The notes below the pieces were generated by a model that was given only the letters and a program-made list of their open reading frames with translations, had not been told where the DNA came from and did not search any database. Position numbers and translations under genes: made by a program. From SURF-58 sp041305085 (GTDB taxonomy: Archaea > Nanobdellota > Nanobdellia > Woesearchaeales > UBA9642), in assembly GCA_041305085.1 (NCBI GenBank), contig JBFYMA010000006.1, positions 1 through 28,661 of the forward strand: a stretch of 28,661 nucleotides of DNA. The letters are read 5' to 3'. Of this stretch, positions 15,751 to 22,677 are shown piece after piece (positions within the stretch are counted from its first letter, which is position 1; every line of letters starts with the position of its first letter).

Positions 15751-16295
15751 AGTTCAATCCCTCCTACGATGCTTATTCCATTCAAAATGTTTTCTTTCAG
15801 ATGTTTGTTTATTGAGTGAAAAGATTTGAAAAAAACTATGTTTATTTTCCTTTCAAGCATTTTCTCAAATATTTCTACTTCAAGACTTTTTTCTTTGCTT
15901 CCTATTACTGCCATATCTATATCTGAGCTTGCTGTGTCTTCTCCTCTGGAGTATGATCCAAATAATATGATTGTTGTTCCTGGAAACTTATTTTCAATAT
16001 GTTCTGCCAAACCTGATTCGTATATTTGCTTCAGGTTATCGGTTCTTTTGAGCTGTAATATTTTTGGATTCTCTCTGTTTAGTTTAATAGACAATCTTTT
16101 TGATTCTTTGTCCTGTTCGACAATAACATATCCTTGTTTTGTCAGCCCGGGAAGGGCTTTCATAACTGCAGGAGGGGATACTTCCAAAAGATTGGCTATT
16201 CTTCTCTGATTTAGTGAATTGTTGGCCTTTATGAAGAACAACCTGATTATTTCCTGCTGAAGGATAGTTAATTTAAGTTTATATAGATTTATCAC
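15747..16295 (-). CDS. winged-helix MNT nucleotidyltransferase (putative antitoxin)
   Basis: A 182-residue two-domain protein. Residues about 8-75 form a winged helix-turn-helix (NQRRIANLLEVSPPAVMKAL is the helix-turn-helix). Residues about 95-165 form a minimal nucleotidyltransferase with GSYSRGEDTASSDIDMAV, the GS plus DxD active site. The third carboxylate position appears as Asn in KINIVFF where Asp is usual. The fused DNA-binding domain suggests it regulates its own operon. The start is GTG 16295; a TTTATAAA box at 16318-16325 lies about 27 bases upstream, so a leaderless internal transcript is possible. It is coupled to the HEPN gene. Confidence 0.8.
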   Translation of the reverse strand: MINLYKLKLTILQQEIIRLFFIKANNSLNQRRIANLLEVSPPAVMKALPGLTKQGYVIVEQDKESKRLSIKLNRENPKILQLKRTDNLKQIYESGLAEHIENKFPGTTIILFGSYSRGEDTASSDIDMAVIGSKEKSLEVEIFEKMLERKINIVFFKSFHSINKHLKENILNGISIVGGIEL

Positions 16296-16318
16296 AGTTT
16301 ATTGATATTAACTAAAGT

Positions 16319-16567
16319 TTATAAATGTTTTGTTTTCTTTCTTCTTGCCATAAGCACAACTTCTAAGTCTTTGAAGTAATCATTAATTGCCCTGGCAGCA
16401 ATATCTTTAATATGGTTAATATTTTTTGTTTTCAACTTTGAAGCTAAATGTTCTGCAAGATTTCTTGCAATAAGAGTCTTTTTTACCAGCTTTATTCTTT
16501 TTTCTTCATCTGAGTCGAGCCATTTGTTCCAAAACTTTGTAGGAATATCTTGTTCTAGGCTAGTCAT
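16319..16567 (-). CDS. small protein of unknown function leading the MNT-HEPN operon
   Basis: An 82-residue, charged, mostly helical protein with no family I recognise. It begins MTSLEQDIPTKFW and ends in a basic tail (ARRKKTKHL). The frame opens at TTG 16609, but a TATA-like CTATTTATTTG lies about 27 bases before ATG 16567 and a perfect palindrome fills the space between, so a leaderless start at 16567 is preferred. It ends 23 bases before the MNT gene and is likely co-transcribed. It could be an accessory part of the module or a separate gene. Confidence 0.5.
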   Translation of the reverse strand: MTSLEQDIPTKFWNKWLDSDEEKRIKLVKKTLIARNLAEHLASKLKTKNINHIKDIAARAINDYFKDLEVVLMARRKKTKHL

Positions 16568-16571
16568 ACTT

Positions 16572-16585
16572 GCACTAGTTAGTGC
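16572..16585 (-). promoter_or_regulatory. palindromic operator candidate of the MNT-HEPN operon
   Basis: GCACTAGTTAGTGC is a perfect inverted repeat (GCACTA-N2-TAGTGC). It lies between a TATA-like element (about 16588-16598) and ATG 16567, at the predicted transcription start. A winged-helix domain is encoded two genes on, so autoregulation is a natural reading. Confidence 0.5.
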
Positions 16586-16635
16586 TTCAAATAAATAGTT
16601 TTGGTCCAAATGTCCAGTGAGAAAACAGCAGTATT

Positions 16636-16652
16636 AAAAAAAAAGAAAAAAA
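16636..16652 (-). terminator. U-tract terminator of the DUF378 gene
   Basis: In the minus direction a run of about 17 almost uninterrupted T begins directly after the stop codon. U-runs of this kind end transcription in archaea without needing a hairpin. Confidence 0.6.
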
Positions 16653-16856
16653 TTACTGAGGCTTTTTTGTCGCTGCGCTTATTATTGCAACAATTGCTGC
16701 TATTCCAACCAGGATGTAGACAATGTCTGAAACCACATTTGCCCCGAATATTGCCTGGACAAGGTCAAAATTGAATGCCCCTACAAGACCCCAGTTGAGT
16801 CCTCCGATCACCAGCAGAACAAATGATATCCAGTCCAACGTACTCATTTTTCCCAT
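16653..16856 (-). CDS. DUF378 small membrane protein
   Basis: A 67-residue integral membrane protein with two hydrophobic segments (about 9-27 and 43-62). The stretch DWISFVLLVIGGLNWGLVG is typical of the DUF378 family, whose function is unknown. GGAGGT six bases upstream selects ATG 16856 over the earlier codon at 16883. The promoter has a TATA box and the TTAACCATnnTTAA motif listed separately, which is shared with the DUF5654-type gene. Confidence 0.85.
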   Translation of the reverse strand: MGKMSTLDWISFVLLVIGGLNWGLVGAFNFDLVQAIFGANVVSDIVYILVGIAAIVAIISAATKKPQ

Positions 16857-16876
16857 AATCTTACCTCCAATTAATT

Positions 16877-16907
16877 TTAACAATGGTTAATTTTCCATAT
16901 TTATAAA
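16877..16907 (-). promoter_or_regulatory. DUF378 promoter with TTAACCATTGTTAA motif
   Basis: In the minus direction TTTATAAATATG (about 16898-16907) is the TATA box and TTAACCATTGTTAA (16890-16877) lies across the predicted transcription start. The same 14-bp pattern recurs at 24470-24483 and 25462-25475. Confidence 0.5.
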
Positions 16908-16960
16908 TGTTTCTGAGAAAAAAACAAAACAGTCATTTTTTGGAAGTACTCCTGCCACAA

Positions 16961-16972
16961 AGTATATAAATA
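16961..16972 (+). promoter_or_regulatory. TATA box of the small basic protein gene
   Basis: AGTATATAAATA is centred about 27 bases before ATG 16993 with no ribosome binding site, which predicts a leaderless mRNA. Confidence 0.6.
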
Positions 16973-16992
16973 TCCTGAATGTTTTTGCAGCA

Positions 16993-17214
16993 ATGGCAAA
17001 GATACACACAAGAACCAAAAGAAAACAAGACTTATGCTCAACCCACAGGCACATTGCGAGCCTCCGCGGGCTTCCAAGAAAAAAAAGGCCAAAGACCTTC
17101 AGCACAGAAAACGCAGCCCTTGACTGGATGAAACAGCAAAAGCTTTCAGAAAAGGATTACAGGATCGAAAAGGTCAAGAAAGAGAAAAGGTTCGGGATAA
17201 AGAAGATCCTTTAA
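16993..17214 (+). CDS. small basic protein, possibly ribosome- or RNA-associated
   Basis: A 73-residue protein rich in Lys and Arg, with no membrane segment. The N-terminus MAKIHTRTKRKQ and the segment RKKRPKTFSTENAALDWMKQ are hydrophilic and look like small archaeal ribosomal or RNA-binding proteins, but I do not recognise a specific family. The leaderless promoter is strong, as for housekeeping genes. Its stop codon abuts the stop of the converging rubredoxin-like gene with no bases between. Confidence 0.65.
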   Translation: MAKIHTRTKRKQDLCSTHRHIASLRGLPRKKRPKTFSTENAALDWMKQQKLSEKDYRIEKVKKEKRFGIKKIL

Positions 17215-17442
17215 TCATTCCTCAAAAGCATATTTTATGCTCTGGGGATCGCAGCCTTTTTCATACTCGTCAAGTGTTTCAAGAGCCTCTTTGTACTTTT
17301 TGGAAGAAATTTGCTCTGCTTTGTCAGGCTCCGGAAATTCTGTTTCTGTGAACTCTGCCTTTTTGTTTCTGCACAAAGGGCACTCTTCAGGCTTTTTATA
17401 CTTTATTTCACATCCGCAGTGATCGCAAATGAAGACCTTCAT
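17215..17442 (-). CDS. rubredoxin-like metal-ribbon protein
   Basis: A 75-residue protein whose first 30 residues form a rubredoxin-type knuckle pair: C6-D-H-C9 and C21-P-L-C24. The ECPLC spacing is that of the rubredoxin domain of rubrerythrins. It could hold Fe and carry electrons, for example to the flavodiiron protein, or hold Zn. The rest is an acidic helical tail ending in a short Cys-containing segment. It is 39 bases downstream of the endonuclease IV gene on the same strand and may be its last operon partner. Confidence 0.65.
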   Translation of the reverse strand: MKVFICDHCGCEIKYKKPEECPLCRNKKAEFTETEFPEPDKAEQISSKKYKEALETLDEYEKGCDPQSIKYAFEE

Positions 17443-17481
17443 AGTCCAGGGTAAATAATTTCTGGTTAAAAAGTTTGCTGT

Positions 17482-18318
17482 TTATGCCTTCTCATACTCT
17501 TTCTTCATCAGCAGCGCATCTTCCTCGATATTTGGGCTTTCGCACACAACAACCCCTTTTATTTTGAAGTCCTTGAATGCCTTCATAAGGTCTTTGTAGT
17601 TCATGTCAGACTCCTTGAGAATTAAATGGTTTCTTTCGCCTTTTGCAGTGTAATTTATTCCTGACATATGGATGTGCATATCTTGCAATCCTTCTTTTCC
17701 CTGAATCTTTTCTATTTTCTGCAGCACTTCTGCGAACTCCCTGTAAGTGTTGAACTTTCCTCCGCTTCTGGCATGCAGATGCGCAAAATCCACGCAAATT
17801 CCTGTCTGCTCCACTTCCTGCGAAAGCTTCAGCAGCTCGTCAATGTTTCCGAACTGAGATTCCTTGCCTGTTGTTTCAGGGCTGAGCCTTATTGTGTTGC
17901 TTTCATCCTGAAGCTTTTTGACCATCTCTTTCACCCTTTTCTTTACTGCTTCATAGACTGCCTGCTTTTCCATTTTCATGTAAAAGCCTGCATGAAAGGT
18001 TACGCTGAATGCGCCTGCAAGGCTTGCCATCTTTGCGCTCTGCAGAATCCTGTTCATGCTGGCATACAGCTTTGGCTTTTCCAAAGAATTAAGGTTGACA
18101 AAGTATGGGGCATGGCACGTGAATATTATTCCTGCTTTTTTTCTGGCTTCTCCTGCTTTTTTTGCAGAATCTTCTTTCATGTAGACGCTTCTTACAAACT
18201 CCAGCTCCATGTTTTCCAGCCCAAGCTCCTTAACCCTTTTGACTCCTTCCTCTGTTGAGTGGCTTTCTGTTGACAGGGGAATTCCTGCGGTTCCAAAGTT
18301 TAGCTTGTCAAATTTCAT
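17482..18318 (-). CDS. nfo: endonuclease IV (AP endonuclease)
   Basis: A 278-residue TIM barrel with the trinuclear metal site of endonuclease IV: His69 in CHAPY, His109 in FHAGF, Glu148 in PETTGK, Asp177 and His180 in VDFAHLHA, His215 in MHIHMSG, His231 and Glu260 in CESP. These match the E. coli positions closely. It cuts the DNA backbone at abasic sites and removes 3' blocks, and so would follow Ogg2 in repair of oxidative damage. The usual Asp of the D-x-H segment before His231 is Arg here, in an archaeal-type sequence. It lies 25 bases downstream of the ferredoxin gene. Confidence 0.88.
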   Translation of the reverse strand: MKFDKLNFGTAGIPLSTESHSTEEGVKRVKELGLENMELEFVRSVYMKEDSAKKAGEARKKAGIIFTCHAPYFVNLNSLEKPKLYASMNRILQSAKMASLAGAFSVTFHAGFYMKMEKQAVYEAVKKRVKEMVKKLQDESNTIRLSPETTGKESQFGNIDELLKLSQEVEQTGICVDFAHLHARSGGKFNTYREFAEVLQKIEKIQGKEGLQDMHIHMSGINYTAKGERNHLILKESDMNYKDLMKAFKDFKIKGVVVCESPNIEEDALLMKKEYEKA

Positions 18319-18343
18319 AATAAAAAAGGAAAGAAAAAGGTAT

Positions 18344-18598
18344 TTAAATTATTTTTTCATCTTTCTCAATGTCTTTGATGTGGATGACGTTTACTGGGCA
18401 GGCATCTGCTGCTTCCTTGTTTTTCGGAAAGTCCACTTCTTCAATATCCCTTTCCTCCCAACCATCCTGCCTCTTGTTTGAGCCTTTAAGATTGGATTTG
18501 CCGTCTTCATCCATCTCCCAGAAGTTGGGCTCAACGCCTGCGCATGCAGAGCAGCCGATGCAGTTTGGTCTGTCGTGCTCTATTTTGTATTTTGCCAT
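18344..18598 (-). CDS. [4Fe-4S] ferredoxin
   Basis: An 84-residue single-cluster ferredoxin. The ligands are Cys13, Cys16 and Cys19 in CIGCSAC and Cys67 in ADACPVNVI. The second set of cysteines of 8Fe ferredoxins is absent, and an insertion of about 25 residues separates the halves. The sequence before ATG 18598 is AGGTGAT, a near-perfect archaeal binding site. A TTTAAATAA box near 18655 and a 12-bp palindrome suggest a promoter of its own within the Fe-S region. Confidence 0.92.
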   Translation of the reverse strand: MAKYKIEHDRPNCIGCSACAGVEPNFWEMDEDGKSNLKGSNKRQDGWEERDIEEVDFPKNKEAADACPVNVIHIKDIEKDEKII

Positions 18599-18614
18599 AA
18601 AATCACCTCATAAT

Positions 18615-18626
18615 TATAAGCTTATA
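18615..18626 (-). promoter_or_regulatory. 12-bp palindrome at the ferredoxin promoter
   Basis: TATAAGCTTATA is a perfect palindrome located just after the transcription start predicted from the TTTAAATAA box near 18655 and before the ribosome binding site. Its position is suitable for a repressor; the protein is unknown. Confidence 0.35.
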
Positions 18627-18670
18627 TTGTATTATTATTTTGGATGATATTATTTAAAGGTTGTGGTTCT

Positions 18671-18973
18671 TCACCTGCTATAAATTCCTAACCCCACTCC
18701 CAGCATTTCCTTCAGTTCTTCGCTGGGAATCCATGGAGGGTCATAAGTTATCTGAATCCTTACCCTTCCTGCTTTTGGCTCCAGCTTTGTGCCTATTGCT
18801 TCTATGAGCTGCGGGCCGTATGGGCAGGCAGGTGTTGTGAATGTCATGACTATCTCTATTTCATCCTCTTTTATATCTATCTTGTATATAAGCCCTAGGG
18901 TCCATACGTCCAGACCAAGCTCTGGATCAATCACTGTCTCCAGGACTTTTACAACTTCTTCTCTTTTCATCAT
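18671..18973 (-). CDS. MIP18/DUF59-family Fe-S assembly factor (SufT-like)
   Basis: A 100-residue protein of the DUF59 family, whose members (SufT, PaaD, CIA2/FAM96) help mature Fe-S proteins. The family core DPELGLDVWTLGLIY and the reactive cysteine in TTPACPYGPQL are clear. The frame opens at GTG 18997, but family homology begins right after the ATG pair at 18973/18970. It lies about 130 bases downstream of sufC and is probably part of the same assembly pathway, either through readthrough or an internal promoter. Confidence 0.9.
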   Translation of the reverse strand: MMKREEVVKVLETVIDPELGLDVWTLGLIYKIDIKEDEIEIVMTFTTPACPYGPQLIEAIGTKLEPKAGRVRIQITYDPPWIPSEELKEMLGVGLGIYSR

Positions 18974-19102
18974 TGTCAAAATGCGCTCGTGCACCACCAG
19001 CCACAGACTGGGAGCATGCTTGCTCTTCGGGCCTGTCCCTCGCTTATTTTCTCCAAATCAGTCTCTCCATCATTCAATAGATTGGCGGAAAGATAAATTT
19101 TT
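18974..19102 (-). other. non-coding spacer inside the SUF region
   Basis: This 129-base stretch looks more GC-rich than its surroundings. It contains a GAGCA-TGCT-TGCTC hairpin (about 19012-19025) and, in the minus direction, a TATA-like AAATTTAT near 19090 followed by CAATAGATTGG complement sequence. It could be the leader of the MIP18-family gene. No tRNA or known RNA was recognised. GCGAGGGAC occurs here and again in the structured spacer near 25811. Confidence 0.3.
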
Positions 19103-19831
19103 CTAAACCAAATGCTTGTACCCTTTTTCCTCAATCTCGAGTGCAAGCTCAGGGCCTCCCTGCTTCACAATTTTTCCGTCAACCATTATTATTATTCTAT
19201 CAGGCTTTACATAGTCGAGTATCCTGTTGTAATGGGTAATGAGGATTATGCTGCGCTCTTTGCTTTTTATCCTGTTTATGCCTTCTGCAACAATCCTCAG
19301 CGCATCCACATCCAGCCCTGAGTCTGTCTCGTCAAGTATTGCATATTTTGGCTCTAGCACGCTCATCTGGAGTATTTCTGACTTTTTTTTCTCCCCTCCT
19401 GAAAAACCTTCATTGAGATACCTTCTGCCGAATATTGGGTCTATATGCAGCTCTTTCATTTTTTGCTTCATCAACTTATGAAAGTCCATAACTGACAAAG
19501 GCTTTTTTACCTGGTTGTAGGCCATCCTCAAAAAGCTTGTAAGTGTTACTCCTGAAATCTCTACTGGATACTGGAACGATAAAAATAATCCTTTTTTTGC
19601 CCGCTCATCTGGCCCAAGATCTGTAATGTCTTCCCCATCTACCAGTATCGAGCCATGCTTTAGCTGGTACTTCGGATTTCCCATAAGGATGTTTGCAAGA
19701 GTGCTTTTTCCAGAGCCGTTCGGACCCATTATTGCACACACTTCTCCCTGCTTTACCTCAAAGCTTACTCCTTTCAGTATTTCCTGGCTGTTGATTCCTG
19801 CATGGATATTTTTGATCTCTATGCTGCTCAT
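19103..19831 (-). CDS. sufC: Fe-S cluster assembly ATPase SufC
   Basis: A 242-residue ABC-type ATPase that pairs with SufB/SufD. Walker A is GPNGSGKS, the Q-loop is SFQYPVE (typical of SufC), the signature is FSGGEKKKSEI and Walker B is AILDETDSGLD, with the SufC-specific TDSGLD. It overlaps the sufU stop (ATGA). It is placed last in the core operon, whereas bacteria and many archaea begin with sufC. Confidence 0.97.
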   Translation of the reverse strand: MSSIEIKNIHAGINSQEILKGVSFEVKQGEVCAIMGPNGSGKSTLANILMGNPKYQLKHGSILVDGEDITDLGPDERAKKGLFLSFQYPVEISGVTLTSFLRMAYNQVKKPLSVMDFHKLMKQKMKELHIDPIFGRRYLNEGFSGGEKKKSEILQMSVLEPKYAILDETDSGLDVDALRIVAEGINRIKSKERSIILITHYNRILDYVKPDRIIIMVDGKIVKQGGPELALEIEEKGYKHLV

Positions 19832-20226
19832 TTTTTTTCACCTTTTTTGTCAAGGCATCTGTGCAGAGCCCTCAGGGGGAGCATGGCGCAGTTCATCCTT
19901 GCAGCACCTATTTCTATGCCAAGCATTTCCAGAACTTCTTTTTCACTGATTTTTTTTGCTTCCTGGATTGTTTTTCCTTTTGCAAAGTCTGTGAGCATTG
20001 ATGTGCTTGCCTGGCTTATTGCGCAGCCCCTTCCTGTGAACCCTATATCTTCTATTTTGTCCTGCTTTATTTTTACAAAAAACTCTATTTCATCCCCGCA
20101 GGAAGTGTTGCTCTCCAAAACATGGAATGTTGAGTTTGGAATTTTTTTCTTGTTGTGGGGGTTTCGGTAGTGGTCAAGTATGTTTTCCTTGTACACTTCA
20201 TCCTCATAATTGCCCTGCTGTTCCAA
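19828..20226 (-). CDS. sufU: SufU/IscU-type Fe-S scaffold or sulfur-transfer protein
   Basis: A 132-residue protein with the three family cysteines and nearby aspartate: Cys43-x-Asp45 in TSCGDE, Cys68 in GRGCAIS and Cys113 in MNCAMLPL. In bacterial SufU these bind zinc and accept persulfide from SufS. No ATG is available. TTG 20226 is chosen because the helix YKENILDHYRNP then begins at the usual distance, and GGAG lies nine bases upstream; TTG 20241, overlapping sufS, is the alternative. Confidence 0.9.
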   Translation of the reverse strand: MEQQGNYEDEVYKENILDHYRNPHNKKKIPNSTFHVLESNTSCGDEIEFFVKIKQDKIEDIGFTGRGCAISQASTSMLTDFAKGKTIQEAKKISEKEVLEMLGIEIGAARMNCAMLPLRALHRCLDKKGEKK

Positions 20227-20227
20227 C

Positions 20228-21484
20228 CTACTCAACTCCAAAGATTTTTTTTGCTTTTTCTATTGCTCCAGCAAGAAGGTCTATGTCCTGCTTTGTGTTG
20301 TAAAAGCAAATGCTTGCCCTTGTTGTTCCATTAACCCCCAGGCTGTCCATCAGCGGCATTGCGCAGTGGTGCCCTCCTCTTACAGCTATTCCTTCCCTGT
20401 CAAATATGCTAGATACATCGTGAGGATGTATTCCTTTTATGTTGAAACTAAACACGCAGCACCTTTCTTTATCATCCAAAGGCCCGTAGATTTCCAGGTT
20501 TTTTATTCTTCTAAGCTTTTTGGATGCATACTCAGTAAGCTTTTTTTCTGTTTCTGCAATGTTTTTCAGGCCTTTTTTTTGCAGAAAATCAACAGCTATG
20601 CCTAACCCTATTGCTCCTGCAATGTTAGGGGTGCCTGCTTCAAACTTATAAGGAAGGTCATTCCATGTGCTTTCGCTTTTTGAGACTTTTTTTATCATGT
20701 CCCCTCCGAAAAGAAATGGCCGCATTTTTTCAAGCAGTTTCTTTTTTCCAAAGAGTACGCCGATCCCTGTGGGGCCGTATATCTTGTGGCCTGAAAACGC
20801 CAAAAAATCTGCCCCAATATCTTTGACATCTATCTTCATATGAGGGATGCTCTGGGCTGCGTCAACAACCAGCAAGCATGAAGGGTTTTTGGAATTTTTT
20901 ATGCTGGCAATTTTCTTTATGTTATTGATTGTGCCTATTGCATTTGAGACGTGGACAACTGCAAGCAATTTTGTCTTTTTGCTGAGGTTTGTTTTCAGGT
21001 CACCCATATCCAGCCTTCCCTGTCTGTCTATGCCTATTGTTTTCATAACAATGCCTTTCTGCTTCGCAAGCTGCTGCCAGGGCACAAAGTTGCTGTGGTG
21101 CTCCATGCCTGAGACAAGTATTTCATCGCCTTTTTTCAGATCATCTGACAATGAATACGCCAAAAGGTTTAATGACTCTGTGGTGCCTCTTGTAAAAATT
21201 ATTTCTTCAAATTCTGCATTTATGAATTCTGCAATTTTTTTTCTTGCCCCTTCATACTCTTTGGTGGCTTTTTCGCTCAGCCTGTGCATACCTCTGTGAA
21301 CATTTGAGGCATATTTTTCATAGTATTCCCTGACTGCGTTTATTACTTCAAGGGGCTTTTGGGTTGTGGAAGCGTTGTCCAGGTATACAAGCCTTTTTGC
21401 AGCAACTTGGCCTTTTTCAAAGAACTCTGTCTGGAGAACTGGGAAATTTTTTGAATCTTTTTGAAAGTTCTGCACATCAATCAT
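20228..21484 (-). CDS. sufS: cysteine desulfurase SufS
   Basis: A 418-residue group II cysteine desulfurase. The PLP lysine is Lys234 in FSGHKIYGP, the catalytic cysteine is Cys374 in GGHHCAMPLM, and LDNASTTQKP opens the domain. It removes sulfur from cysteine as an enzyme-bound persulfide and hands it to SufU or directly to the SufBCD complex. A leading segment of about 25 residues is less conserved. It lies 11 bases after sufD. It may also feed sulfur to MnmA, since no other desulfurase is seen in the window. Confidence 0.97.
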   Translation of the reverse strand: MIDVQNFQKDSKNFPVLQTEFFEKGQVAAKRLVYLDNASTTQKPLEVINAVREYYEKYASNVHRGMHRLSEKATKEYEGARKKIAEFINAEFEEIIFTRGTTESLNLLAYSLSDDLKKGDEILVSGMEHHSNFVPWQQLAKQKGIVMKTIGIDRQGRLDMGDLKTNLSKKTKLLAVVHVSNAIGTINNIKKIASIKNSKNPSCLLVVDAAQSIPHMKIDVKDIGADFLAFSGHKIYGPTGIGVLFGKKKLLEKMRPFLFGGDMIKKVSKSESTWNDLPYKFEAGTPNIAGAIGLGIAVDFLQKKGLKNIAETEKKLTEYASKKLRRIKNLEIYGPLDDKERCCVFSFNIKGIHPHDVSSIFDREGIAVRGGHHCAMPLMDSLGVNGTTRASICFYNTKQDIDLLAGAIEKAKKIFGVE

Positions 21485-21495
21485 CTCTTTATTTT

Positions 21496-22677
21496 CTAGA
21501 ATGACTTCACTTTTTGCATAGCCAAATCAAGAATGCTATTCTTTAGCTTATCGCTTTTTATTCTCTCGACCACTGGAGAAAGGAATCCTTTTATTACGAG
21601 CTTTGCAGCCTCCTGCTTTGAAATGCCCCTGCTCATAAGGTAAAACAGCTGTGAAGAGTCAATCTGGCCTGTTGTTGCTCCGTGGCTGCACCTGACATTG
21701 TTGGTATCAATCTCAAGGTTAGGAACAGAGCTGGCGGTTGCAGTTCTGCTCAAAAAGAGTGTGTCCTGCTTTTGGTAGCCGCTGCTCCTGTTGGCTTTGG
21801 GAAAAATTTTTACAAGACCCCTGTAAACAGTTTTCGAGGACTCATCAACAATCCCTTTAATAAGTATATCTGATTTGGTGTCAGGCGAAATATGGAGTGA
21901 ATCAGTCTTTATGTCGCACACGTCGCTTGCAGAATTTATAAAAGCGCCTGTAATAAATCCCTGGGCTCCATGTTCAAGCAGGTAATTCTGGGTTTCTGCC
22001 TTCAAAAACCTTCCCCCTATTATGAACTCCTCAAAGTTTATGGCTGCATCTTTAAGTGCTTTGCCTGTTTTTTTTGAAAATCCACAGGTTCCTGCTGAAA
22101 GATTGCTTATGCATACAAAATTTATCCTCGAATTTGGCTTTGCAAATACCTCAACAACATTGGAAAAAACACGGTCTTTGTTTTCCTCGGCTGAGCTCTT
22201 GGAGTCAATCATTGTTATGCTTGAATTTTCTTCCAGTATTATCAAAAGGTGTCGGAAGAGGCTTCCTTTTTCAAGAAATGTGTCTATGTGGAAGTCTTTG
22301 CTGATATTTTTTTTAACCCTCACTATGGTTATGCTGTTTGCAAAAGCATTGTGCATTGAAAGGATTTTTTCAGAATTATTTGTTGTTGAAAAAAGTTTTT
22401 GCGCAAGCTCTTCAGGAATTGTTTTAGTGGCCTGCTCAACGCTTAAAACCTCGACCCCTTCTGCGCTGTCAGTCTTAATATTAATAACAGGCTCTTCCAG
22501 TGATATTTTGTCAAGGTCCAGTTCCAGCTCTGTAATTATTCCTGAGCCGTACACAAACTTTTTAGGGCTTTCAATGCTTTCAAAGATTTTCAGGCTTTCC
22601 AGCCTTTTCTCCATCATCCAGCCTGGCTCTCCAAGCTCTAAGCTTATGCTTTTTGCAAGCTCTTCCCTCGCACTCAT
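21496..22677 (-). CDS. sufD: Fe-S cluster assembly protein SufD
   Basis: A 393-residue beta-helix protein, paralogue of SufB, which forms the SufBC2D scaffold. The C-terminal part has CSHGATTGQID with the histidine implicated in cluster building, then FYLMSRGISKQEA, both shared with SufB. The N-terminus shows the PGWMMEKRLESLK motif shared by the pair. It is coupled to sufB by an ATGA overlap and is followed by sufS after 11 bases. Confidence 0.95.
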   Translation of the reverse strand: MSAREELAKSISLELGEPGWMMEKRLESLKIFESIESPKKFVYGSGIITELELDLDKISLEEPVINIKTDSAEGVEVLSVEQATKTIPEELAQKLFSTTNNSEKILSMHNAFANSITIVRVKKNISKDFHIDTFLEKGSLFRHLLIILEENSSITMIDSKSSAEENKDRVFSNVVEVFAKPNSRINFVCISNLSAGTCGFSKKTGKALKDAAINFEEFIIGGRFLKAETQNYLLEHGAQGFITGAFINSASDVCDIKTDSLHISPDTKSDILIKGIVDESSKTVYRGLVKIFPKANRSSGYQKQDTLFLSRTATASSVPNLEIDTNNVRCSHGATTGQIDSSQLFYLMSRGISKQEAAKLVIKGFLSPVVERIKSDKLKNSILDLAMQKVKSF

